Numbered from the stretch's first letter, positions 18,756 through 29,710 are shown. The stretch is DNA of 64,000 nucleotides from Staphylococcus delphini (GCF_900636325.1 NZ_LR134263.1:992001-1056000), one strand, 5' to 3'. Program-made: numbers and translations. Notes: generated by a model from the letters alone, not told the origin.

Positions 18756-19062
18756 AAAACGTTTAAGCGACATGGATAGACAAGAAATTTTACATGTCAT
18801 CCAGATGAGCAAAGAGAAAATGCGAAAAGCTGAAATGAACGGCATCATGAATGAATATGATGTTTATGCGAATAAAGTAGTCATTGCAGAAAGTTATTTA
18901 ATCGACACAAATGAAATTGAACTTGGTAAAATTTATCGCCTTAAAGATGGGACGGGAAATTATTTTAAAGTCGAACGTCTCAAAGGGGTATTCGCATGGG
19001 GCTACCGTATTAATGGGGCGGAAGCTGAAGAAGGTTTACCAATTTCATTATTACAAATATAG
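18748..19062 (+). CDS. yfhH: YfhH/DUF1811 family protein
   Basis: 104 residues from ATG 18748, inside the recX end; an in-frame ATG at 18736 exists but the conserved family start is MIEKRLSDMD. The family is typical of Bacilli, has a helical N-terminal half (IEKRLSDMDRQEILHVIQM) and a small beta domain in the C-terminal half (GKIYRLKDGTGNYFKVERL). Function unknown. Positioned between recX and the ABC pair, all on the same strand. Confidence 0.8.
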   Translation: MIEKRLSDMDRQEILHVIQMSKEKMRKAEMNGIMNEYDVYANKVVIAESYLIDTNEIELGKIYRLKDGTGNYFKVERLKGVFAWGYRINGAEAEEGLPISLLQI

Positions 19063-19077
19063 AAGGGACTTTAGCGC

Positions 19078-20607
19078 ATGGGTAGTTCAATTGTCTTGAA
19101 GATGATTAATGTCACACATTATTATCGTAATCAAAAAAAGCAAAATGTGCTTAAACCTTTTAGTTATCAACCAGAAGATATTGAGTTGAACAACATTTCT
19201 CTACATATTTATGAAGGTGAAGCGTTAGGGATTATCGGTGAGGCTGAATCATCAAAATCATTAATTGGTGAAATTTTAGCTGGGACTGTCGAACCCGATA
19301 AAGGAAGAATCGCACGTGCAGCATCAATGTTTTATGCGAATATGAATCAAAAATCAGTTGAAAATATTTTAGTGATGGACTATGTAAAAGATGTCATTCA
19401 ACTGTATCCTTACGATGCACCTGAACATAAAGCGACACAAGTGATTAAGTATGCCCATTTAGAAGCTGTGCAAGATCAACGGGTCAAAGATTTAACAGAT
19501 GCACAATATGCGCAGTTGTTATTCAGCTTAGCACGCGCATCAGAAGCAAAAATTGTCATTCTAAGTCATATATTGAGTGATTTAGATGAAGGGTTTTTTG
19601 AAAAAGCAAAAGTGATGGTAGAAGATTATATCGACCGCGAATGGACTTGGATTGCGATTGACAATGATGTCGAAAAAGTGAAAGCAGTGAGCAACTATTT
19701 AGCATGGATTTCACACGGTCAAGTGCGTAAAGAAGGTTCGATTAAACAAGTATTGCCTTATTTTCTATCACATCAACGGGATATGGCATCGTTAACAACA
19801 GCGGAAGAACGGGAACACTTTGATGAAGACTGGAAGCGGAGTCGTTCACGCATGCCAGAACTTACATATAATTTTAGACGGATTGAACGTTATCGCCACG
19901 CACAACCACCAGCCTTTTTATCGCGAATATGGACATGGTTGGCACTGTTTTTTCTTGGCATGTGTATGGCAAGTGTATTGATTTTTACCAACTTAGGCAA
20001 AATTGCAAGTACACCATTAGTGACCCAAGCGACCATTTCGAAGTCGACATCTGATCCCTATGTGGACAAATTGGCTTATGGCATAGTAAACGACAGTGAA
20101 ATGACGATCACGCCGACAGACAATAAAGGTAAAGCAGTACAGTTACCACACTATGCAGTCGCATCGATTACGGGTGAAAATAAAACGACGTACCGCATTG
20201 AAGTGGATGGCAAAAGTTATAAAGCAAACAAAGATAAATTCCTTTATTTAAATCCAGCAGCACTTTATAAAGAAGTCGATCGCAAACAGTTAGAACCTTA
20301 TATGAAAGATAACTATATTAACTATGTTGATTACTTTAACAGTGCACTCCATAAATCGCATAAAAAGGTGAATGAAACACTTGTGCCAGAACATGAACAA
20401 CGATTTGTAGAACCGATTGTCGAACAGCCGATTTCAATGTTGTTTGATGACCGCGATCATTTAATCGGCTTTACATTTCCAATTGTGAAGCAAGACAAAT
20501 TTAAAGATGAATTTAATATTAAAACCGATATTTGGATGAGCAAAACAGATTCAGGTTATTTCATTGCCGATCTTAAACATTCCAAATGGATTTATATCGA
20601 ATTGTAG
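19078..20607 (+). CDS. TagH-like ABC ATP-binding subunit with degenerate ATPase motifs
   Basis: 509 residues. The N-terminal half has the fold order of a teichoic-acid exporter ATPase, but each catalytic motif is altered: the P-loop reads GEAESSKS (54-61) instead of GxxGxGKS, the signature region reads LTDAQ instead of LSGGQ, Walker B reads IVILSHILSD with Ser and His in place of Asp-Glu, and the switch His position reads IAIDND. After residue 277 comes one membrane helix (WTWLALFFLGMCMASVLIF) and an outer domain of about 200 residues with an SH3-like GKAVQLPHYAVASIT stretch, as in B. subtilis TagH. AAGGGACT precedes the ATG. The permease gene begins within 10 nt. Transport function is uncertain. 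Confidence 0.75.
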   Translation: MGSSIVLKMINVTHYYRNQKKQNVLKPFSYQPEDIELNNISLHIYEGEALGIIGEAESSKSLIGEILAGTVEPDKGRIARAASMFYANMNQKSVENILVMDYVKDVIQLYPYDAPEHKATQVIKYAHLEAVQDQRVKDLTDAQYAQLLFSLARASEAKIVILSHILSDLDEGFFEKAKVMVEDYIDREWTWIAIDNDVEKVKAVSNYLAWISHGQVRKEGSIKQVLPYFLSHQRDMASLTTAEEREHFDEDWKRSRSRMPELTYNFRRIERYRHAQPPAFLSRIWTWLALFFLGMCMASVLIFTNLGKIASTPLVTQATISKSTSDPYVDKLAYGIVNDSEMTITPTDNKGKAVQLPHYAVASITGENKTTYRIEVDGKSYKANKDKFLYLNPAALYKEVDRKQLEPYMKDNYINYVDYFNSALHKSHKKVNETLVPEHEQRFVEPIVEQPISMLFDDRDHLIGFTFPIVKQDKFKDEFNIKTDIWMSKTDSGYFIADLKHSKWIYIEL

Positions 20608-20616
20608 GTGATGAGT

Positions 20617-21414
20617 GTGTTAGAAAACTTAATTCATTTTTTCCATAATCGAACGAGATTGTTTAGACACAGTAAATATCGCCTTCAAAAACATCGCAAA
20701 TGGACAGCATTAACTTTTTTAATCGCATTCAGTTTAATGGTTTTAACAGCAATCGCTTTTCAATTTTTAGATATCGTGGAAGTGACACAAGCGACCTTTG
20801 ATTATCGACTGACAGGACTCGTCGCTTTTGGCGTTATATGGGTTGCGATTTATATCCATTACCGCTTCTTTCCTAGAGATTATTATGTGACGCGTCACTT
20901 TAATATGAGCCCATTTTTCCATATTGTCTTGTCGAGCGTTATGCATACCGTTATATTAACAGTTTTAATGACTGTCATGGCTTGGTTAAAACCGTTGAAT
21001 ACCGATACGACGTGGGTAGGCGTTTTCTTTTATAGTGCGATGTCGTTTGTTTTTATCGTCATCATGTCATTTTTACTTGGTTTAGTGTATGTACTCTATC
21101 CAAAACTAGACCGCTTTTTTACATTGATTATGATTTTGGCGTTTTTACTCGTGCCTATTCTATATATTCCACCTAATAGTAACGGCTGGGTGACTCATAT
21201 CATGATGTTGAACCCGATGTATTATCTAGTCAATGGCATGCAACAAGCTGTCATCGTTGGCCATGAAGCTCTGAATCATCTCGGTTATCATCTTTATTTC
21301 ATGTGCTTCATCGGATTAATGATTGTCTTCTGTTATGCATTAAAAGATTATGTCTCACAATTAAGACCAAATGAACACCTTCAATCAAAAGTACAAGAAG
21401 AAAAAGCCGAATAA
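20617..21414 (+). CDS. TagG-like ABC-2 type permease
   Basis: 265 residues from GTG 20617, chosen because TAGGTGA (20605-20611) is well spaced; ATG 20611 is an alternative. Six hydrophobic segments after a cytoplasmic N-terminus of about 40 residues (ALTFLIAFSLMVLTAIAF, GVIWVAIYIHYRF, VILTVLMTVMAWL, FVFIVIMSFLLGLVYVL, LIMILAFLLVPILY, LYFMCFIGLMIVFC) and the late MMLNPMYYLVNGMQQA motif are typical of ABC-2 polysaccharide or teichoic acid permeases. It follows the TagH-like gene without gap, so the two should form one complex. Substrate unknown; classical staphylococcal TarGH is a separate pair. Confidence 0.75.
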   Translation: MLENLIHFFHNRTRLFRHSKYRLQKHRKWTALTFLIAFSLMVLTAIAFQFLDIVEVTQATFDYRLTGLVAFGVIWVAIYIHYRFFPRDYYVTRHFNMSPFFHIVLSSVMHTVILTVLMTVMAWLKPLNTDTTWVGVFFYSAMSFVFIVIMSFLLGLVYVLYPKLDRFFTLIMILAFLLVPILYIPPNSNGWVTHIMMLNPMYYLVNGMQQAVIVGHEALNHLGYHLYFMCFIGLMIVFCYALKDYVSQLRPNEHLQSKVQEEKAE

Positions 21415-21420
21415 CACAAA

Positions 21421-21465
21421 AAGCTGTGAAACAACGACATCACATCGTTGCACACAGCTTTTTTG
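21421..21465 (+). terminator. Rho-independent terminator of the ABC pair
   Basis: AAGCTGTG (21421-21428) pairs with CACAGCTT (21453-21460) with an inner CAACGA stem, then TTTTTG. Bases 21466-21626 show nothing more. Confidence 0.8.
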
Positions 21466-21626
21466 TTTGATGTTTTTAAGTGGTAGGGGATGGGTGGCAG
21501 ATTTTCTTTAAGATGAAGCGGATATGAACAACCATCAATACACGTCATGATTTGAATTCAACAAATGTCCATTGATGTGATAACCAAAGAGGCAACAATG
21601 TACTTACTGTATATCATCACGCTGTA

Positions 21627-22604
21627 TTAATGGGCGAGTAATTTTCTCAATAACTTTTCCTCGCTAAACACCCAGCCTGTATACGAATGCTTCACCTTCA
21701 TCTCTTGATCAAGATGCAAAATCGCCACAAACTGGTAATGCCCATCCTTCAAATAACGCAAATCAATAAATCGCAACTCAGTCGTATAAGAATCAACCTG
21801 TCTCACATGCCAACGATAAATAGAAGAAAAGTTCAGAAAAGCTTTCACATTTTTATCATATTGCGCATATTTCATGATTGCATCACTTGGAAAAGGCTGA
21901 CGCTCTACCTTGTCACTAAACACAATATTACGTCCATAACTGCGACCGACATAATCGTGTTTTTCAGTTTGAATTGCGATACGCCATTGCATAAAACGAA
22001 GGGTCGGCGCTACAAAAACTTTAATCGGTGTGCCGAGATGTTCCACTTGGTTTAAAGCTTGTTTTTTTAACCAACTGCGCATTTGAAATCTTAAGATATA
22101 ATACACAATGAGGATGATTAACACGGGAATAAACACGACATAAGGGTGTACACCGATAGCCCAAATGGCGATACCAATGAGCAAAATCGCAAAAATAATC
22201 GGATCAAATGTATTAATGACACTCAATTGAATCCATTTACTCGAAAAAGGCCGTAATGCTTGTGTACCATATGAATTGAAAATATCAACAAACACATGGA
22301 GAAAGACGGCGAGTTGTGCCCATAGCCATACATGTAAAGGATCGACATGTTTGAAAAGACTATAGACCAGTAAAGTTAACAATAATGGCCAAAGTAAAGT
22401 AAAAGGAATAGAATGTGTAATGCCTCTATGATTTGAAATATATGTTGCATTATCTTTTAATTTTAGTACAGTATCACTATCAGGAATTAAAGAACCTGCA
22501 ATCAGTACGGTTGCCGTTGCAGCGAAGTTTCCGCTCATGGCTGCATCCGTCGTTGCGATTGCTGTAAGTCCAACGCCTATCGCGATATGTGTGGCTGTAT
22601 CCAT
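21627..22604 (-). CDS. yfhP: YfhP/DUF457 membrane-bound metal-dependent hydrolase-like protein
   Basis: 325 residues. Begins MDTATHIAIGVGLTAIATTD, then the DUF457 (YdjM-type) motifs GSLIPDSDTVLKL and YISNHRGITHS, whose His and Asp residues are thought to bind metal; several membrane segments fill residues 60-170 and a soluble beta-rich C-terminus follows. The real substrate is unknown. It lies on the minus strand, with mutY starting 90 bp away in the opposite direction. In Bacilli yfhP is a frequent neighbour of mutY, which supports the name. Confidence 0.85.
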   Translation of the reverse strand: MDTATHIAIGVGLTAIATTDAAMSGNFAATATVLIAGSLIPDSDTVLKLKDNATYISNHRGITHSIPFTLLWPLLLTLLVYSLFKHVDPLHVWLWAQLAVFLHVFVDIFNSYGTQALRPFSSKWIQLSVINTFDPIIFAILLIGIAIWAIGVHPYVVFIPVLIILIVYYILRFQMRSWLKKQALNQVEHLGTPIKVFVAPTLRFMQWRIAIQTEKHDYVGRSYGRNIVFSDKVERQPFPSDAIMKYAQYDKNVKAFLNFSSIYRWHVRQVDSYTTELRFIDLRYLKDGHYQFVAILHLDQEMKVKHSYTGWVFSEEKLLRKLLAH

Positions 22605-22694
22605 AATGTCTCACTCTTTTCAATATAACGTAACTTTATTATAGTCGATAATTGAAATGAACAAAAATCATTAATATGTGCAAGGAGAATTGAA

Positions 22695-23741
22695 ATGTTA
22701 GATGAACTTACATTCAAACCACATCTATTAGAATGGTTTGAAAAGGAACAACGGCAAATGCCTTGGAGAGAAACAAAAAATCCCTATTACATTTGGATTA
22801 GCGAAGTGATGTTACAACAAACACAAGTCGATACAGTCCGTGATTATTATCATCGTTTTGTTGAAGCATTTCCGACAATTGAAGATTTGGCGAATGCACA
22901 TGAGGACGATGTGTTAAAACTATGGGAAGGTCTCGGATATTATAGTCGTGCACGTAATTTCCATACTGCCGCAAAAGAAGTTGTCGCATTTCATGATGGA
23001 AACGTGCCACAACATCCAGAGACATTTTTAAAATTGAAAGGTGTTGGTCCATACACTCAAGCCGCTGTGATGAGCATTGCTTTTGATTTACCCTTAGCGA
23101 CAGTGGATGGGAATGTCTTTCGCGTATGGTCGCGGTTAAATGATGATGCACGTGATACAGCGCTTCAATCGACAAGAAAAGCTTATGAAAATGAGTTGGC
23201 GCCTTATGTTGCACAACAGTCTGGTGATTTTAATCAAGCGATGATGGAGTTAGGCGCACTCGTGTGTACACCTAAAGCACCACTTTGTCTATTCTGTCCA
23301 GTTCAAATGCATTGCGAAGCGTACAAACAAGGGACTGTATTAGAACGTCCCGTCAAAACGAAAAAGTTGAAGAAAAAAACGTTGAACTTTGATGTGTATG
23401 TCATTCAAAATCAATCAGGAGACTATTTGATAGAACAGCGTACAGCGTCATTATTAAAAGGCATGTGGCAGTTTCCGATGATTGAACATGGAGCGAAAGA
23501 AGACATAGAACCAACGTTAGACGTTAATCATTTAACGATTCAACGTAAAAATGTAGTGAAAGTGAAGCATCAATTTACACATTTGACGTGGCATTTAACT
23601 GTTCATACTGCAACGGTGGATGAAGCAGTCGCACCGGTTGTCGCCAATGGAAGAAGATGGATGGCAGCCGCTGAAAAGGATGACTATTCCTTTCCAGTTC
23701 CAATGACAAAAATATTTAACGCTGTAAATGAAGCGGAATAA
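22695..23741 (+). CDS. mutY: A/G-specific adenine glycosylase MutY
   Basis: 348 residues. The HhH-GPD domain has the catalytic Glu in WISEVMLQQTQVDTV and the Asp in PLATVDGNVFRV, with the hairpin LKGVGPYTQAAV. The [4Fe-4S] cluster cysteines follow the C-x6-C-x2-C-x5-C pattern (CTPKAPLCLFCPVQMHC). The C-terminal third is the NUDIX-like domain that reads 8-oxoguanine. It excises adenine mispaired with 8-oxoG. AAGGAGAATTG precedes the ATG. All key residues are intact. Confidence 0.95.
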   Translation: MLDELTFKPHLLEWFEKEQRQMPWRETKNPYYIWISEVMLQQTQVDTVRDYYHRFVEAFPTIEDLANAHEDDVLKLWEGLGYYSRARNFHTAAKEVVAFHDGNVPQHPETFLKLKGVGPYTQAAVMSIAFDLPLATVDGNVFRVWSRLNDDARDTALQSTRKAYENELAPYVAQQSGDFNQAMMELGALVCTPKAPLCLFCPVQMHCEAYKQGTVLERPVKTKKLKKKTLNFDVYVIQNQSGDYLIEQRTASLLKGMWQFPMIEHGAKEDIEPTLDVNHLTIQRKNVVKVKHQFTHLTWHLTVHTATVDEAVAPVVANGRRWMAAAEKDDYSFPVPMTKIFNAVNEAE

Positions 23742-23776
23742 TTAAGTAATAGGATTGGAATATGATATAATAATGA

Positions 23777-24349
<573 letters not shown>

Positions 24350-24426
24350 TGTGATGCAACCAAGGCGAACATAACTTAGTATTGAAAAATGTTTGAGTTT
24401 CGTAATGGCGTGAGCCGCAAAGTTGG

Positions 24427-24680
24427 AATTTTGATGAATAGATTGGATTTGTATAGTAGAACGTGACTTCTTTTGATATGGTTATGTCGTGATTTACGAT
24501 TGCCTTTCTGGGTTCGCTTTCCCAGGGGACTTGCCTCAACTAGCCAACGCTTGATTGTAATGTTACATAAGTAGAAGCGTTGGCGGATTTTCGGCTGCGT
24601 CTGATCCCTAGGGAGTCTCACCCATCCTGACAATCTCATACTAATAAATTGAAAAAGAGAAGTTCTTTAAATCAAAATCT
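24427..24680. repeat. Intergenic repeat element, copy 7 (short core)
   Basis: Inner end ATTGCCTTTCTGGGTTCGC then TTCCCAGGGG near 24499-24530; apex stem AACGCTT (24546) against AAGCGTT (24574); right side ATCCCTAGGGAGTCTCACCC near 24604 and TGACAATCTCAT. Outer arms: GAACGTGACTTCTTTT (about 24459) against GAAAAAGAGAAGTTC (about 24650). Same orientation as copy 1. Confidence 0.75.
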
Positions 24681-24848
24681 ATTTTCGTTCAAATTTATTC
24701 ACTTCTTAATCAAATTTCTTATGGATATGTTCGCCTACCTTGTAGATGAAAGTCATTCTATAAAAATAATGGTGTATTGTAACTTCGACTATACAACAAT
24801 ATTAAAATTTATGAAATAGTGATGTGCTCGTATGACTATGTTACAGAT

Positions 24849-25062
24849 GATTGTCCTCTTGCATTTTGTTGTTAACGTTAGATTGACCCCGTGGACGAGA
24901 CTCTTGAGGGATCAGCTGAACCGGAAAATCCAATTTGGCTTCCATCAAGTGTGCAATAAAATCAAGCCAAATTTAGTTGGAGGTTCAGCCCCTAAGAACG
25001 CGAGTCCATAAGGGGCAATCGTAAGTTGTTGGCATGTCCATAATGAAAGAGGACAGGTTTTA
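24849..25062. repeat. Intergenic repeat element, copy 8 (reversed, different apex)
   Basis: GGACGAGACTCTTGAGGGAT near 24893 faces CCCCTAAGAACGCGAGTCC near 24989; ends ATTGACCCC and GGGGCAATC. The apex stem here is AAATTTGGCTT/AAGCCAAAT-like (AATCCAATTTGGCTT near 24926, AAGCCAAATT near 24964) instead of the AACGCTT of other copies. TGAACCGGAAAATCC and GGAGGTTCAG inside match copy 1. Bases 24681-24848 and 25063-25230 contain only a weak ACGGAGCT/AGCTCCGT hairpin (about 25119-25153). Confidence 0.7.
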
Positions 25063-25248
25063 TAAACGGGTATAAGACATACATTAAAAATGATGATTTC
25101 TTTTTAAATGATGATAGACGGAGCTAGGATGTGATTCAGTCCAAGCTCCGTTCAATTCGTGCTTGTAAGATTTGTGCGAGTGGATTGACTTCACATATGA
25201 GAAATGATGGTCAATGTTGACGTAGGATAATACTGGGGGGGCGTTTTT

Positions 25249-26985
25249 TTGATAAGACGATATTTAGAGTTTGTAAAGCCGTATCGATGGCTGATTGTCG
25301 GTACGATTATAGTCGGGATATTGAAGTTTGGTATTCCGTTACTGATTCCATTATTAATCAAATATGTCATTGATGATGTAATTAATAATGTGGCTTTAAC
25401 AGTAGATGATAAGTTAATGCGTTTAGGTGTGTCTATGCTCATTGCGGCGTTTATTTTTGTAGTCGTACGTCCGCCGATTGAGTTTGTGAGACAATATCTA
25501 GCACAATGGACAAGTAACAAAATTTTATATGATATACGAAAAAAGTTATATGATCATTTACAAGCATTAAGTTCAAAATTTTATGCGAACAACAAAGCAG
25601 GTGAAGTCATTTCACGGGTCATTAATGATGTTGAACAAACGAAAGATTTCATCATGACAGGGCTCATGAATATTTGGCTTGACTGTATTACGATTATTAT
25701 TGCGTTGTCGGTCATGTTTTTCTTAGACGTTCAACTGACATTAGCAGCGATCGTTGTCTTACCTTTTTACATTTTGACGGTCTATTTCTTTTTCGGCCGT
25801 TTAAGAGCTCTGACTCGTGAACGTTCGCAAAAACTCGCTGAAACACAAGGCTTTCTTCATGAACGTGTCAATGGGATGGCAGTCATTAAAAGTTTTGCGA
25901 TAGAAGCGAACGAAGCGAAAAATTTCGATCAACGCAACACGAACTTTTTAAACAAGGCTTTTAAACATACACGTTGGAACGCTTATTCATTTTCAGCTAT
26001 CAACACTGTGACGGATATTGGTCCATTAATTGTTATTGGATACGGTGCTTATTTAGCCATTACGGGTTCTGTGACAGTGGGGACACTTGCGGCATTTGTC
26101 AGTTATCTCGAACAACTTTACGGACCATTGCGTCGTCTCGTGTCTTCTTTTACAACATTAACGCAAAGTTTTGCATCAATGGACCGTGTTTTTCAATTAT
26201 TTGACGAACCTTACGATATTAAAAATACACCACAAGCGAAAGAAATTCCGATTCGTGAAGGGCATATCGAAATCGAAAATGTGTCATTTAAATACAATCC
26301 AGAAGAGCGAAATGTATTGAATCATTTGAATTTAAATATCCAACATGGCGAAACAGTTGCATTTGTCGGTATGAGTGGGGGCGGTAAATCGACATTGATT
26401 CATCTGATACCTCGTTTTTACGATGTGACGGAAGGCCATATTAAAATTGATGGTCATGACGTTAAAGATTTCGATACGGCAAGTTTGAGACGTCAAATCG
26501 GTATGGTGCAGCAAGACAACATTTTATTTTCTGATACAGTGAAAGAAAATATTTTGCTTGGCCGTCCAGATGCGTCATTTGAAGAAGTTGTTGAAGCTGC
26601 GAAACTTGCAAATGCGCACGACTTTATTATGGCATTGCCTCAAGGTTATGATACAGAAGTCGGTGAACGTGGCGTGAAACTTTCTGGTGGGCAAAAACAA
26701 CGATTATCGATTGCACGTATTTTCTTAAATGATCCACCAATTTTGATTTTAGATGAAGCAACAAGTGCACTTGACTTGGAAAGTGAAGCGATGATTCAAG
26801 AGGCGTTAGAAAAGCTCAGTCATGATCGGACAACTATTATTGTAGCGCATCGACTTTCAACGATTACACACGCAGATAAAATCGTCGTCATTGAAAATGG
26901 TGAAATTGTGGAGCAAGGTTCTCATGAGGCGTTAATGCAACGTGAAGGCGCATACCGTCGACTGTATTCTATTCAAAATTTATAA
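25249..26985 (+). CDS. Sav1866-type homodimeric ABC multidrug exporter
   Basis: 578 residues, the same length as S. aureus Sav1866. Starts at TTG 25249 behind a GGGGGGG run. Six membrane helices (about 15-320) are followed by the nucleotide-binding domain with Walker [10 protein letters not shown]-loop MVQQDNI, signature KLSGGQKQR, Walker B ILILDEAT and switch His IVAHRLST. The x-loop TEVGERG is also present. Half-transporters of this family dimerise and export lipophilic drugs or lipids. All ATPase residues are intact, unlike the TagH-like protein at 19078. It is flanked by repeat elements on both sides. Confidence 0.95.
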   Translation: MIRRYLEFVKPYRWLIVGTIIVGILKFGIPLLIPLLIKYVIDDVINNVALTVDDKLMRLGVSMLIAAFIFVVVRPPIEFVRQYLAQWTSNKILYDIRKKLYDHLQALSSKFYANNKAGEVISRVINDVEQTKDFIMTGLMNIWLDCITIIIALSVMFFLDVQLTLAAIVVLPFYILTVYFFFGRLRALTRERSQKLAETQGFLHERVNGMAVIKSFAIEANEAKNFDQRNTNFLNKAFKHTRWNAYSFSAINTVTDIGPLIVIGYGAYLAITGSVTVGTLAAFVSYLEQLYGPLRRLVSSFTTLTQSFASMDRVFQLFDEPYDIKNTPQAKEIPIREGHIEIENVSFKYNPEERNVLNHLNLNIQHGETVAFVGMSGGGKSTLIHLIPRFYDVTEGHIKIDGHDVKDFDTASLRRQIGMVQQDNILFSDTVKENILLGRPDASFEEVVEAAKLANAHDFIMALPQGYDTEVGERGVKLSGGQKQRLSIARIFLNDPPILILDEATSALDLESEAMIQEALEKLSHDRTTIIVAHRLSTITHADKIVVIENGEIVEQGSHEALMQREGAYRRLYSIQNL

Positions 26986-27025
26986 CTGAAATTGCAGTTG
27001 TGTGATAGTGATATTTAAGGGGATT

Positions 27026-27560
27026 GGGACATAAAAATTTTTGATGCTATTGATGCAATATTTTTGTTAAACTTGCCCTCCCTATGATTTGTGGCTTTAG
27101 ATTGCCTTCATGGCTTCGCTTTCCTAGGGGCTGAGGGGAGGTTGTGACAAAAGCGCTTAGGATTTGAGCAGAACCGAGCGATGAGCAAAATTGATTTCCA
27201 AATTTTGCCGAAATCGCGGGAGTTCTGTCGAAAATCCTGCTTTTGGAACACCGTTTATTGATTCCCAGCGCACACATTCATTGTGGATTTTGGGAGCAGT
27301 ACAGAAATCTCATGTGTAACAAAGATTTCGTCGTACTGCCCCCGCAAGGCTGACTAGACTTCTCAAAAGTGTATACGTTGAGAAGTCAGACAGCTACTGC
27401 GATAAACAGCAACCACTATTAAAGTAAAGAAGCGACTGTCAGCAGTATGCACGCATTCCCTCAGGAGTCTCAGCCTTCTGGACAATCTTATATGAAATAC
27501 AGCGAAACTGAGGGCAAGTTTATGAAATCAAGAAAACAATAGCATCAATTTTTATCCCAT
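27026..27560. repeat. Long intergenic repeat element (copy 9), inverted partner of the 6.5-7.0 kb copy
   Basis: The most complete copy. Outer arms ACATAAAAATTTTTGATG (about 27030) and CATCAATTTTTATCCC (about 27543) are inverted, and TTGCCCTC/GAGGGCAA pairs inside them. The core 27128-27462 is the reverse complement of 6593-6928 with only a handful of differences; it contains the hairpin GGGAGCAGTAC/GTACTGCCCCC. An open frame of 76 codons on the minus strand shares its first 50 residues with one in the other copy, but neither has a ribosome-binding site. Confidence 0.85.
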
Positions 27561-27672
27561 TCACGCTCATTTTCCGACTGTTTTAAAGTCATTAATGAAT
27601 ATGCAATCTATGTATGGCTTGAGGCTTAATTTTTTCAAGCCCCCTCCCTTGGTATACACAACAAAATATAGT

Positions 27673-27712
27673 AAAGGAGCTGAGAAAACTTAATGTCTTA
27701 GCTCCTTTTTTG
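27673..27712 (+). terminator. Rho-independent terminator in the gap before the flavoprotein gene
   Basis: AAAGGAGCTGAGA (27673-27685) pairs with TCTTAGCTCC (27696-27705), then TTTTTTGC. It may end read-through from the exporter gene or an unrecognised transcript. Bases 27713-27920 hold nothing else. Confidence 0.7.
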
Positions 27713-27958
27713 CTTTTTTGTGAGGTATAACGTGATGATTAAAATTCGAAATTAAATGGAAGCAGATAAATGCATAACATGATTCGCACACATAACTTTT
27801 GAAGCCATCGTTATTGAAAAAGTCAATAAATGGAATGTGAGAATGGTGCAGGTGCCAAGAGGTGATCCATCAAGTTATTTCCAATTTAAACCGGCCATTT
27901 AAGTCAATATCGCCCTATTTTTCATGTATAATGAAAGAAAAAGGGAGTGGGAGTTTCA

Positions 27959-29536
27959 ATGACTTTTTTAACTGTACTTCAATTAATTATCAATATTTTA
28001 TTAGTAGGTATATTAGTCACTGCATGTATCGCATTTATTGCGTTTTTAATTTTTGACAAACGACAAAAGCAGCACAGTGTCTTACGTAATTATCCTGTGC
28101 TCGCACGTGTCAGATACTTTTTAGAACATATTGGACCTGAAATGCGCCAATATTTATTTTTAAATGACAATGAAGATAAGCCGTTTTCGAGAATGGAATA
28201 TCAAAATATTGTCATTGCGGGCAAATACAACTCAAGAGGAGCGAGTTTTGGAACGCAGAAAAATTACGACAGCGGGTATTTTATTAATAATGCCATGTTT
28301 CCAACACAAAAGCACCAGTTAATGGTCGACAATGCGGAATGGATTTCAACATTCATTTACCAAATTAAAAGCGAAACATTGTTTAATCGTTCAGAGCATA
28401 TTCGTGCAAAAGAAATTGAACCCTTTTATTTGGTGCCTGAACATTATGTCAAAATCGGGGAGCATGTGGCACATCCATTTTACGTGAAACGTTTAGTTGG
28501 ACAGTCAGGCATGAGTTACGGTGCGCTAGGTAAAAATGCGATTACGGCACTATCGAAAGGATTAGGCATGGCGAACACTTGGATGAATACTGGTGAAGGG
28601 GGCTTGTCTGACTATCATCTCGCCGGTGATGTTGATATTATTTTCCAAATCGGTCCCGGATTATTTGGCGTTAGGGACGAGCACGGACAATTCGACCCTG
28701 ATCATTTCATGGCAGTTGCACAACGACCTCAAGTTAAAGCGTTTGAAATTAAGTTGGCACAAGGCGCTAAAACACGTGGCGGTCATATTGAAGGCAAAAA
28801 AGTGACAGAAGAAATTGCCAAAATCCGTAAGCTTAAACCTTATGAAACTGTAGACTCGCCAAACCGTTTTGACTTTATTCATAACGCGTATGATTTGTTG
28901 AAATGGATTGATGAATTGCGAGACATGAGTCAAAAACCAGTGGGCTTTAAAATGGTACTCGGTAGAAAAGACGACTTTAAACAATTAATTGATGCGATGC
29001 AAACGCTACAGATTTATCCAGACTTTATTACGATTGATGGTGGTGAAGGCGGGACAGGTGCAACGTTTCAAGAATTGCAAGATGGCGTCGGGTTACCGTT
29101 ATTTACAGCGTTGCCAATCATTGACGGTTTACTCAAAGCGCATCAGTTAAGAGATAAGGTGAAAATATTTGCATCTGGGAAACTCGTCACACCTGATAAA
29201 ATTGCCATCGCGTTAGCATTAGGGGCTGACCTCGTGAATGTAGCTAGAGCGATGATGATTAGTGTCGGATGTATCATGAGTCGTCAATGCCATAAAAATA
29301 TTTGTCCAGTTGGTGTTGCAACGACGGATCCTAAAAAAGAAGAAGCGCTTGTTGTGGATGAAAAACAATATCGTGTCACGAACTATATAACGAGCTTGCA
29401 TGAAGGATTGTTTAATATTGCGGCAGCGGTCGGTGTGAAAAGTCCAACTGAAATCGGTCCTGAACATGTGACCATTAAATATCAAAACGGAGAAATTGAA
29501 TCGATTCATCAATATCAATTAAAGTTGATTGATTAA
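27959..29536 (+). CDS. FMN-binding glutamate synthase family protein
   Basis: 525 residues from ATG 27959 (GGGAGTGGGAG upstream; a GTG at 27947 is rejected). One N-terminal membrane helix (about 5-30) precedes the glutamate synthase central/FMN barrel: LVGQSGMSYGALGKNAITAL, the FMN-phosphate motif TIDGGEGGTGA, and a Cys-rich loop MSRQCHKNICPVGVATTDP resembling the cluster ligands of GltB. There is no glutaminase domain, so it cannot be a complete GOGAT; the electron donor and substrate are unknown. TATAAT at 27927-27932 is the likely -10 element. Confidence 0.85.
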   Translation: MTFLTVLQLIINILLVGILVTACIAFIAFLIFDKRQKQHSVLRNYPVLARVRYFLEHIGPEMRQYLFLNDNEDKPFSRMEYQNIVIAGKYNSRGASFGTQKNYDSGYFINNAMFPTQKHQLMVDNAEWISTFIYQIKSETLFNRSEHIRAKEIEPFYLVPEHYVKIGEHVAHPFYVKRLVGQSGMSYGALGKNAITALSKGLGMANTWMNTGEGGLSDYHLAGDVDIIFQIGPGLFGVRDEHGQFDPDHFMAVAQRPQVKAFEIKLAQGAKTRGGHIEGKKVTEEIAKIRKLKPYETVDSPNRFDFIHNAYDLLKWIDELRDMSQKPVGFKMVLGRKDDFKQLIDAMQTLQIYPDFITIDGGEGGTGATFQELQDGVGLPLFTALPIIDGLLKAHQLRDKVKIFASGKLVTPDKIAIALALGADLVNVARAMMISVGCIMSRQCHKNICPVGVATTDPKKEEALVVDEKQYRVTNYITSLHEGLFNIAAAVGVKSPTEIGPEHVTIKYQNGEIESIHQYQLKLID

Positions 29537-29661
29537 ATGGAAGTGTGATGGTACATAAAATTCTTGTTTCCAATGCATCCTCAATTTACGTTTGTTTGAT
29601 AGTCAATCATGAAACATGAATCATAAATGTGATAGTGACAGAGTAGTCTTATCAATATAGA

Positions 29662-29706
29662 AAAAGCTCGAACAAGGTGACATTCAATCAGCTTGTTCGA
29701 GCTTTT
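29662..29706. terminator. Bidirectional terminator between convergent genes
   Basis: AAAAGCTCGAACAAG (29662-29676) pairs with CTTGTTCGAGCTTTT (29692-29706): a 15-bp perfect stem with A and T runs on either side. Confidence 0.85.
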
Positions 29707-29710
29707 ATTG

